From Isochrysis galbana (Eukaryota > Haptophyta > Isochrysidales > Isochrysidaceae): a stretch of DNA of 64,000 nucleotides. The stretch lies in contig CM030940.1 of the NCBI GenBank assembly GCA_018136815.1, positions 368,443 through 432,442 of the forward strand, written 5' to 3'. Shown here piece by piece: positions 41,763 to 50,408 of this stretch. A program made the translations under genes and the position numbers. Position 1 is the first letter of the stretch. Each line of letters opens with the position of its first letter. The notes under the pieces are model-generated. The model was given only the letters and a program-made list of their open reading frames with translations. It searched no databases and was not told the DNA's origin.

Positions 41763-42647
41763 ATGATGTCGGAGAGCGAAACTCTGGTCGACGGGTTGGA
41801 GCAGTCACCGGCTTCGACCATCACGACCTACGCCCTCCTCGGGCCCACCCTCGACTGCCCGCCCTCGTGCTCCACGCTGCTGCAGACGGTTCTCTCTGTC
41901 AGCACTGCCATCAGCGCTCTCGTGGGAAAGGATTTCTCCTCTATGGCCTCCCACCCATCAAGGAGGCAGAAGAGATATTCGGTGCTCTCAGAGGAGAATG
42001 TACCCCTCGGACACGCCTTCCTCTTCGATATCGCAAAGCTCCAGTCTGAGAGAGCGCAGATAGGCCATCGAAGAGTGCATTTCCAGATCCAGGCAGAGCT
42101 CGTCTCTCTCATGCTGGCGGTATCGTGTGGTCTTCAGCTGCATCGCTCTATGTTGTTGATGTCCCTCGTTCTGATCGAGCGTATGATACGCTGCGGCTTC
42201 AAGCTTACCGTCATGAACGTAAGGCCCGTCTTGATCACCGCGTTGAACTTGTGCTCAAAAGAACAGTCAGATGAGGTGTGCATTCCATCCTCAATCCAGT
42301 GCACCGATCGGCATGCGCCACAAGTAGATGCCGTTTGAAGGCTCGGAAGGCGCCCAATTCACGCACATTAAGCTCATACCCTGCCCCGGCCTCTGCAGCT
42401 CATCTTCTGTGGCGATTTTGGGCTGCATGTTCCACCCCTACACTTGAAGCATCTGGCAAAGATGGAGGGGGAGATGCTTCATTTTCTAGACTGGAACGTA
42501 GGCCCTTGCAGCCCGGCCGTATTCGATCAGTACACTAAAGCCTTAGATGAGCTATTGAAGAGGCAAACAGAAGCTTTGGCGACACTGTACAACGATCATG
42601 GCGTCGTGCTCAAAGAGATCATGGCAACATATGCCTCGGCCGCATGA
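41763..42647 (+). CDS. cyclin (PHO80/P- or U-type-like)
   Basis: Two exons, 41763-42275 and 42399-42647, joined in phase 0, give 253 aa. The single cyclin box is visible: a helix with SLVLIERMI, then NVRPVLITALNLCSKEQSDE at the exon end, then after the intron LKHLAKMEGEMLHFLDWNVG, the classic cyclin helix-4/5 pattern ('LN.mE...L..LdW...'), and a C-terminal helix. Cyclins of this short type activate CDKs such as Pho85/CDK5-like kinases in nutrient or cell-cycle signalling. The first exon is Ser/Thr-rich with an ASHPSRRQKR segment. The start at 41763 (two ATGs in tandem) is preferred; an upstream in-frame ATG at 41658 would add 35 GA-tract residues. Confidence 0.82.
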
Positions 42648-43380
42648 AATCACGCCACAGTGTGAAAAACTCCACTGTGTGACAGTGAGCTCCCGTCTGA
42701 GATACTGTCCGATGCACGTGCTGCAGAGGGCACGTGTGCATGCTCTTGACCTCGCCATCTTCTTGAACCAATCGATCTTTTGACCGACTTTGACCGTTAG
42801 GAATAATTGGCCTCCAACATTCCTACCGTCATTCTCCTACAATATTTTCGAGCCTCCTGTGAAATCTCAGTTACGTTGAGCATCAACTACCTAGGAATGT
42901 GCAGGCTGCGTTGCCTTTTGAGGCCGACTGCCTTCGTCTGCGTCATCGTACTCTCTTAGAGTTTATGCTGTTTTGTCCCATCGGACACCCTCAATCTTTT
43001 GCCTTTGTCGACCTGGCACTTTTGAAACGAAAGAGCCTTGCGTTTTGATTCCCTCCAAGACGACGAACCAGCTAATTACTGGCCGCGATGGTGTCTTGTG
43101 CACATTATGAAAAGGGTATCGCGGAGTCAAAGGAAGGACGACGCGACACGCGCCCATGGAGTGCGTAAAAAAATACCTTAACAATCTAGCCGCTTTTCCC
43201 ATGGCGCGAGTCAGAGTGCTGGTGCTCCTCTTATCTTTAAAAAAGGGTCTGAAGATTCAGGGCTAACACCTAGCACTGGACCAGTAGACTCTACTTCCCA
43301 TCCGACAACGCACCTACGAAACATCACTTAACGACGACGAAAAATCCATGCTGTAAGTAAGAGCACCAGGGGATAGCATG
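42648..43380. other. intergenic 3' of cyclin, nothing recognised
   Basis: No frame is protein-like. Base composition is less GC-rich than neighbouring genes. Confidence 0.5.
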
Positions 43381-43500
43381 GACGGAACAAAGCTGCGTCC
43401 GAGGGACAAAGATAACACCGGCTCCTGCCCCCTTCTCTCCAAACCCTGGCCGAAGCAGCGCGCACAGCCTCTCCGAACCCAGGATCTCCACTATGAGGGA
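43381..43500. repeat. fragment of the repeat found beside the second scaffold gap
   Basis: Shares 'ggccgaagcagcgcgc' and the following 'ccgaa(g)ccaggatctcc'-type blocks with 49395-49455. It fuses to the LINE relic on its right. Confidence 0.6.
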
Positions 43501-44565
43501 ACGAGGGAACTGGCTCCTTCGTCCGCCGTCTTCGGGTGACGGTGTCGTCTTGTCGTCTTGCGTCGCCGCCTTCATTAGGTTATTTGCATGTTTCACTATG
43601 CTTTCCCATGTTGCTATAAACTTATCTCGTGGGATATATTCGCTTCCGACTCGTATGTATGTATCGTTGTTTTTTAGATACTGCTCGCATTCCTCCGGGG
43701 TAAACGCGTCCGTACACGCGTAGTTCTTAAACACGTTGTGTACGGCGTTGCAATCTAAATAAATAAATAAATTAAAATGTTATATCCTAGCCAACCCCAC
43801 TAGCTAATTGGACACAACTTTTCAGCCCCGGACTCCCGCCATGCCTGGCGAGCCAGGTGTCCGAGTGGTACCGGGGGGGGGGCATTGCCCCCTCCCCTCG
43901 ATATTTGTCCTCCCCCCAGTGCAAGCACCGACCCTACGCACCCCAGCACACCCTCTCCTCGAGGCCACGCTGGGGGAAAACCCCTTTCGGGTAAAACAAC
44001 GCAGGGGGGGGGGCACTCGTGAGTTTAGGGGCCTAGAGCGCTAATCTCCCTCGCCCGAGCGAGTGGGCGCGGCGAGCCGCGGCCCTTCCCTCCTGGCTCT
44101 GGCGCCCCCGTCTTCTCTTACCCAAACGGGGCGAGAAGACACGTAAATGCCGGAGGGGAGAGCTGCCGCTCCCCCCTCCCCTCCCTCTTCCCTTTTCCTC
44201 CTCTCTTCCCTGCGGCGGGGGCCCATGGCGCGCGCCTGCGGCCCCTCGCTCAGGTCCCCAGATGGCCTGCAGGGCCTGGGAGCACAGCTCAGGGGGCAGG
44301 TGAGGCTGGGGCATGGCCCTGGCCCCTCCTGCCTCTCCCTCGCTGGCGCTCCGAGCCCCTGCGGGTCGACAGGAGCTGGCTGGGGGGTCCTGAACAGGGG
44401 GGCCCAGGGGGAGGAGGGGCTGGTCAGAGGAATGGGCAGGCCACGACGGGCCAGGGCGGGCGAGTCAGGCGGGCCTGTGGGGAGAGGAATGGGTCAGCAG
44501 GGCTGTGTGCTCCTGGCAAGCCATCAGGCGTGCCAGGAGAGTGGGTGGATCCTCCCCCATGGCAG

Positions 44566-45613
44566 CCCGGATGCCCCGTCAGGTCTCAGGTCATCAGGTC
44601 TTGGCGACCTGATACCTGATATCAGGTGATATCAGGACCTGATATCAGGCTGATATCAGGTGGTCCACCACTAATGTAGTATTATAATTTTCTAATGAGC
44701 CATTCTAAGATCCGAGGAAATGGACTACGTCTAGCTAGAAGCGGAGAGGGGGTTCGTGTGGAAGCGGAGGGGAGAGCCCTCCCCCCCCAGCGAACCCCCA
44801 CCCCTCCCCCCGCGGGAACCCCCGCCGCCCCCCCCCCGCGCACCCGCCTCTGCCGCTCCGCCGGAGGCGCACCCGCCCCACACCCCTCCCCCCCCCCAGA
44901 GCCCGCCACTGCTGCCGCTGTTCCCGCCCGCTCCGCCGCCAGCGCGTCCCCTGCTACCTCTGCTCGCCCCACCACCGTCCCCTTCGCAGCCGCCCGCCTC
45001 GCTGGCTCACCCGCCTCGCTGCCAGCCTCGCCGCTGCGCTCGCGCCTGCCCCAGCGCCACCTCGCCTCCCCCACCTCAACACCAGTCGCCCTCCCCCCTG
45101 GCAACCAGCGTCGCCGCCACCAGCCTCGCCTGCACCCAGCCTCGCAGCCACCAGCCTCGCCTGCACCCAGCCTCGCCGCCACCAGCCTCGCAGCCACCAG
45201 CCTCGCCGCCACCAGCCTCGCAGCCACCAGCCTCGCAGCCACCAGCCTCGCCGCAACCAGCCTGGCCGCCACCAACCCCACCGCCACCCCAGCCTCGTTA
45301 CCACCAGCCTCATTACGACCAGCCTCGCCGCCACCAGCCTCGTTGCGACCAGCCTCGCCTCCACCAGCCTCACCTCCACCCAGCCTCGCCGCCACCAGCC
45401 TCGCCGCCACCCAGCCTCGCAGCCCATCATCCATCCTCACTGAGAGGCATGGCCGATCGCTCGCGGTTCGGGTCGATGGCTCGTTTACTGACGTGAATTT
45501 TATTTTATTCTAAAGTTAGTAGTCATAATATCAGCCTGATATCAGGTTATCAGGTCTAGTAGGCCTGATAACCTGATATCAGAACCTGATATCAGCCTGA
45601 CGGGGCATCCAGG
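44566..45613. mobile_element. hAT-like DNA transposon, 8-bp target duplication
   Basis: 18-bp terminal inverted repeats with one mismatch: CCCGGATGCCCCGTCAGG at the left, and CCTGGATGCCCCGTCAGG as the reverse complement of the right end. The target duplication CATGGCAG occurs at 44558-44565 and 45614-45621; the related copy at 9295-9302 shows the empty site once. Inside each end are many CCTGATATCAGG palindromes. An 8-bp duplication fits hAT (also P or KDZ-type) transposons. No transposase is present; the only long frame (44695-45513) is a Pro/Ala/Ser-rich translation of a minisatellite. Confidence 0.85.
45105..45420 (+). repeat. 15-bp minisatellite inside the hAT-like element
   Basis: Tandem units of about 15 bp (GCCACCAGCCTCGCM) with variants, giving Ala-Ala-Thr-Ser-Leu repeats in one frame. 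No spacer structure, so not a CRISPR array. Confidence 0.85.
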
Positions 45614-46468
45614 CATGGCAGGGGAGGAGTGGAGAGAGAGGGGGGCTCGTGCCCCCCCATGGGCGAACTAAGTATAAACTTAGTTGCGTTGCAATCTAGC
45701 TTGCTCCATAGTTCCGCCCAGCGGGGGTGCCTGCTTGGGCTGGCGTGCGTCGGGTTGCGGGTGGTGCCAGACGGGTCGTTGAGATAGAGCTCCGTCCCTG
45801 CTCAATTTGGTCGAGGTGAGCTGTAGCGTCCTTGTATTTGTAAGGGCATGCTTCCAGAAAGCCGGAAGTTTACTCACTCCTTGTCCTTGTAGCATCCGTC
45901 TGTAAGCGTTTGTGCGTGGGTATGTCGGCCAACACTGCCACCCTGCCCAGGCTCGTGCGGCAGAACCATGCGCCATGCGTCCAGGACTTGCTTCCATTGG
46001 GCCTGTCTCGCGTCCAAGTAGTTTAGTATCCATTTGGCATTTGGCTTGGACTGTTGTCCTAGTGGCTTTTGTGTATTTGTGCGGAAGATTTCTATGGATG
46101 TTAGCTTTCCAGTTTCTAGTTTTGAGGCGCGAGGCCCCCCTCCATCCTCCATGGCGACAAATCATAAGATTAGTCGCGGGGCGAGAATATTAAAAGGATT
46201 TTTAAACTACTTAAAGTGTTTGCTCGCAAAGCGTAGAGCACCCTCTGAAAAAAATGCCCGCTGCCCCTTCCTTTGCCTTTAGTCTTTTTCGCCAACTTCA
46301 TCTCAGGGGGATGTGAGGCTGTGAGCGTAGCGATGATTGACGTTGGGTACACAGGAGCAGGCCCTGCCTACGGCGGAAAGGCACTAAAGCTTGGCAAGGC
46401 AATAGTTGCTCGCCTCGCATCAAGTAGTGTCCGATGGCTAGTAGTCAGGAACACGGCCTATGCACGCT

Positions 46469-48553
46469 CTACAATGCCCCTGCAGAGGCGTCCAACCCGA
46501 GGCGCACCCACTCTGGACACATCCGGGCAACCTCGAGATGGACACAGCATTCGTCAAAGAGCCTTGCCCAATGGGGCCACACCTTCTCTTGGAGTGTGTG
46601 GTGCAATTCGCCTCGACACGGCACGACAATCGCAATCCGGAGCACGCAGGGGGCTCCATCGAAGCAGCGTTCGGGGAGAACAGCGAGTGGACCGTATCCA
46701 TGCTCATCTGCCTTTTGTGTGAAGATGAGCGCACCCGGACCCTGCTCGCCGCTCAAGTTGAATGCGGCGACAGCGGCCAAGTGGATGCGGAACGGGAGCA
46801 CCATAGGACCAAAACGCGGTGAATCGAATGCCATGCCGCCACTGAAGAGCCGGAGCGACCCGCGCACTGCAGGTAGCCATTGCGAGTCGAGGAGTAGCGT
46901 GCAGCCGTCGATTGCGTCGCAGAGCAGCGCTTGCAGCTGCGCATGCTCCCCAGCGCGTAGTCGCTCGATGACAGCGGCGGGGTTGTCGCACACGAGGTTG
47001 CTCTCGACGGCGTTGCGGATGGTGCGCGCTTCTTGCGTCTCGAGCCCTGCAGAGGGCCAGCTGCTCAATGCGGGCACATTGACCACCTCGTGCCAGCCAC
47101 CGTGACCGTCAAGCACGAAAGGAGTCTCATAGACGAGTGCACCCTCCTCAGTGTCGAGGCGAAAGTGGACAGAGTGGAGGAGCCACTCTAGCGGGCAATC
47201 CCGTCCTGTGGTGGTCGCTTCGTCTGTCGCGGCCGTGCCAAAGGCGGCCGCCTTAGATGCCAGCAGCGCGGCTTCTGCGCGCTTGGCCTCTGCCGACATG
47301 CCCTTGCGTGATGCAGCGTCCCCTGTGCGTTGCAGCACGTCGAGTGTCTCTGAAGAAGGTGGCTCCCGTAGGAGCCCTCTCCAAACTGACGCGATCGGCT
47401 GGGCCCGTGTGGCGTCCATCAAAGCGCGCAAGTCTTCGCTTGCAAAGAGGTGCGCGGAGAGGGTCTGCAGCGCGTCCTCATCCGAGAATTGCCTTGGATA
47501 CGCAGCGGCCGCAGCAGTGGCAGCGGCGCGCGCGGCGGCAACGATAGTACAGTACAGCTGCATGAGCCTCGCCGTCCGATTGCCGAGCTCCACCTCGCCA
47601 ACCTCATCCTCAAGGAGTGGCTCGAGCACCTCACCGTCAGGGAAGACCCTGTGTTGCCAGTGATGCGGCGGCCGGCAGTTGCTTAGAAAGAGAGTGCGCG
47701 CAGAGGCTACGCCGGTGCGGTGGTCAACGGCACGAACTGTCAGGTGTACGGCAGGTGATCGGCCGGTCCCTGCGCTATGGGCAGGGTACTTCTTGGCCGT
47801 TTCATCGCCGGTGCGCAAGCCAATGCGGACGACCGTCTCCCCCGGAAAGAGCAGTGAGGGCGCGCCCTGCGGGTCGCAGCCCTGCGGGTGCTCACAGAGT
47901 ACTGCCTCCAGACGGCTCTCTGTAAGTGAGAGTAGATCTTCGTCCTCGGCGGCGCGGTCGAGATACATGAACAGTGCGGCCCACCTGCCCTCCAAGCCGC
48001 GCGCGCTGGCCATGAGCGCATGCGTCGGGTCAAGCTTGTGATCGAGCACTGCGCGCATGAGGGCGGTGAGAGAGGCGTTGGTAACGACGACACGTTCTGG
48101 CGCTAGCGAAGCCTGGATGGTGGGCGGCATGATCTGGCACGCCGCGCGAAGCAACGGGACGGAGGCTGCAGCGGCGGCGAGTGTCTGCTGCCCCGCCAGC
48201 ACCGGCAGCCGCTCTCGCTCCGCCGCGCACAGCATAGCGCGGCAGGCCTCGAGGCGCGCGTCGAGAGGCTCGAGGACGGATGAGAGCAACACCTCGAGCG
48301 GCACGCCACTCTGCCCGAGGATCGGCTCGAGAGAAGCCCAGAGAGAGGGAGAGAGGTGGAGAAGCAGCTTGCGGCCGCTCAGCAGCATCACGAGGCCCTC
48401 CCACTGCTCCTCTGCGAGCTCGTGGGAAAGGAGGAAGCGGAGAAGAGGGCGGGCATCGGCTGACTCGCCGCATAGTAGCAGCGCGCACCCAGACGAGCTC
48501 AGCAGACGGCCGAGCCGGCCCGCACGCCGAGAGAAGAGGGCAGACGAGCGCAT
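46469..48553 (-). CDS. uncharacterised 694-aa protein
   Basis: One intron-less frame from the ATG at 48553 to the TAG at 46469. The N-terminal about 180 residues are Leu/Ala-rich helices (ALFSRRAGRLGRLL; LLRFLLSHELAEEQWEG; GRKLLLHLSPSLWASLEPIL), like an alpha-solenoid. A middle part (about 230-330) has mixed beta-type sequence (TVVRIGLRTGDET; HLTVRAVDHRTG). A further helical part spans about 340-470, and a C-terminal beta-rich part (about 480-694) includes FRLDTEEGALVYETPFVLDG, LLLDSQWLPAVRGSLRL and FPDGEVLEPLL-type segments. Base use resembles the other genes. I recognise no family or motif. Its upstream side is a 350-bp CT/GA tract. Confidence 0.75.
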   Translation of the reverse strand: MRSSALFSRRAGRLGRLLSSSGCALLLCGESADARPLLRFLLSHELAEEQWEGLVMLLSGRKLLLHLSPSLWASLEPILGQSGVPLEVLLSSVLEPLDARLEACRAMLCAAERERLPVLAGQQTLAAAAASVPLLRAACQIMPPTIQASLAPERVVVTNASLTALMRAVLDHKLDPTHALMASARGLEGRWAALFMYLDRAAEDEDLLSLTESRLEAVLCEHPQGCDPQGAPSLLFPGETVVRIGLRTGDETAKKYPAHSAGTGRSPAVHLTVRAVDHRTGVASARTLFLSNCRPPHHWQHRVFPDGEVLEPLLEDEVGEVELGNRTARLMQLYCTIVAAARAAATAAAAAYPRQFSDEDALQTLSAHLFASEDLRALMDATRAQPIASVWRGLLREPPSSETLDVLQRTGDAASRKGMSAEAKRAEAALLASKAAAFGTAATDEATTTGRDCPLEWLLHSVHFRLDTEEGALVYETPFVLDGHGGWHEVVNVPALSSWPSAGLETQEARTIRNAVESNLVCDNPAAVIERLRAGEHAQLQALLCDAIDGCTLLLDSQWLPAVRGSLRLFSGGMAFDSPRFGPMVLPFRIHLAAVAAFNLSGEQGPGALIFTQKADEHGYGPLAVLPERCFDGAPCVLRIAIVVPCRGELHHTLQEKVWPHWARLFDECCVHLEVARMCPEWVRLGLDASAGAL

Positions 48554-50408
48554 CCCGCACGGCTCTCACCCCGCTCTCTCTCTCTCTTCTCTCCTTTCTC
48601 TCTCCGTCCTTCCTCCCTTCTCTTCTCTCTATTCTCTGGCCTCTTTTCCCTCTCTTCCCTCGCCTCTCTCTCCTCTCTCTCCTCTCTCTTTTCTCTCGTC
48701 TCTTCCCTGCCTTCCCTTCTTCTCTCTCTCTTCTCTCTTCTCTTTTCTTTCCTGTCTTTTCTTGAGTCTCTTCCCACTCTCTCACTTCCGTCTGCCTTTG
48801 CACTGTCTCTCTCTCCTCTCTCTCCTCTTCCTCTCTTTTTCGCCTGTCTCATCCGTTTCTTCTGTCACTCTTCTCTTCTCCCCCCGATCATCTTCTCCCC
48901 CTCGCTCCCTCCTTCGCCTCTCTCTCGCCCCCTCCTCCCGTTGTTTCGGAAAACAACGGAAACGATTTCTAATACTTTCATTGAGAAACAGATCTCGTAG
49001 ACGACGAGAATGATGAGAAAAATGAAAAGCCCCCCCTCACTCTCCTCTCTCATAACTCCGCCTCTCGCTCGCCGGCCTCTTTCCCCGTGTGCTAGTATTA
49101 TATTAGAGTAAAGGAATAGAAGAACAGAAGTACTTCAGAGACAGCTGTCAAATTTTGAAGAACTCCACCGCACCGGCCGCTGGGGGCGGCAGGGGAAGAA
49201 AGAGGGAGGAAGGAAAAGAGAAGTAGAGAGAGAGAGAGAGAGAGAGAAGAAGAAAGGGCGCACAGGCGGCNNNNNNNNNNNNNNNNNNNNNNNNNNNNNN
49301 NNNNNNNNNNNNNNNNNNNNNNNNNNNNNNNNNNNNNNNNNNNNNNNNNNNNNNNNNNNNNNNNNNNNNNCGAGTTCCCGCCCCCTTCTCGCCAACTCCT
49401 GGCCGAATGGCCGAAGCAGCGCGCGCAGCTTCCCCGAAGCCAGTATCTCCGTTAAGAGGGAACTGGAACTGGGGAAGGGGGAAGGGGAAAGGGGTTGATG
49501 ATGGTACGTTAAGTGTTAATTAAGTAAGGATGGGTGTTAGTTAGGGAGGGTCATTAGCACGTGACGAATTGGAATGGCCCATAGGGCCTGAGGGCAATGA
49601 GGAAGGAGGCAGACCGGCGGCAGGCGCAGCGGAGGGAACGAGAACGAGAGAATTATAACGATAAATACCGAATGATGAACGAAGAGAAGAGAGAAGCCTA
49701 ACGAGTAACGAGCGTCGATTCGCGAATGCGACAGCACGCTGCCTCACGCCGCACACGTAGCGGTAGCGGGGATTTTTTTAGGCATGCCCATTTTATGTAG
49801 GATATGGCTGAGCTATGTGCACTTGCAGCCTGGAAGGACACGATGACAGGATGAATTATGAATTAAGTGTACTATTACTATTACTATTACTGCTAGAATG
49901 ACAGGCCGGCGAGGCACGGGGGCCGAACGGCGTACCGGCTGTGAAGGTGAAGGTGCGAAACTGAAGCTGTTGGTGTGCTGGTAGCCTAACCACCCTCCAT
50001 GGCCATGGCTGAGTGCCTTTAGTCGGGCCCCAAGCAGCTATGGTCCAAAAATACCAAGGGGAAGGACAGGGGTGCTAAGAGTGGAGTACACACCGAGTAG
50101 AGTACTCTACTCCGCCGGCCCTTTGCCCCCGTTAGAACTTATAGCGTCATATGACATCTTGTTAGCTAGCATTCCTAGCCACATACACAGGACGAGCCAT
50201 GCGCCAACCGCGCACACACCCCATCGCGGGGTAGGGGCTCCGTTGCCGACGAAGGGCTACGGTCCCGCAGCACTAAGGTTATACTAACACAACAATAAAA
50301 CTCTGACGGCCCCTCTCCCGGCCATCATCCGGCGACTCCCCCCCTGTGCACTGCTAGGGGGACTGGGCTTCCGGTTCCGCACGCGGCTCTCACGCCGCCA
50401 ACTTCTAC
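48554..50408. other. CT-rich tract, scaffold gap and repeats between genes
   Basis: 48570-48950 is CT-rich low complexity (GA on the strand of the 694-aa gene). 49215-49250 has (AG)n. The gap is 49271-49370. 49371-49790 is the dispersed repeat shared with 480-705, 3206-3330 and 43381-43500. 50300-50375 holds a 'ctgtgcactgctaggggg' string resembling 8720-8745 and about 59990-60015. No gene is seen. Confidence 0.6.
49271..49370. other. scaffold gap (100 N)
   Basis: Exactly 100 N, next to (AG)n DNA and to a repeat that also follows the first gap. Confidence 0.99.

Larger units (their letters stand above)
43758..45685 (-). mobile_element. SINE-like/non-autonomous retroelement with 13-bp target duplication (contains a nested DNA transposon)
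   Basis: Flanked by GCGTTGCAATCTA at 43745-43757 and 45686-45698. On the minus strand it starts AACTAAGTTTATACTTAGTT and ends CCAATTAGCTAGTGGGGTTG ... then an (ATTT)n tail, the mark of target-primed insertion. Without the inserted DNA transposon it is about 870 bp. It is GC-rich with no convincing ORF. Related pieces lie at 8088-9470, 10017-10073 and 12384-12560. Confidence 0.8.
43530..46180 (-). pseudogene. LINE (non-LTR) reverse-transcriptase C-terminal relic, split by a nested insertion
   Basis: On the minus strand 46165-45700 reads a zf-RVT-like region (WILNYLDARQAQWKQVLDAW; WKHALTNTRTLQLT; LSRDGALSQ) in two frames. The frame then runs through the 13-bp target duplication and continues at 43744-43530 (LWSKLDCNAVHNVFKNY, TPEECEQYLKNND, YIPRDKFIATWESI). 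The coding frame is continuous only if the element at 43758-45685 is removed, showing that this relic was the insertion target. Earlier RT motifs are absent. Confidence 0.6.

Noticed and set aside
45105-45420. Tandem repeats considered as a CRISPR-like array
   Set aside because: Units are contiguous 15-bp repeats with no unique spacers, in a eukaryotic transposon.
44682-45513. Long Ala/Pro/Thr/Ser and Val/Ala/Arg frames on both strands
   Set aside because: They translate a 15-bp minisatellite inside a DNA transposon; all six frames are open because of the repeat composition.
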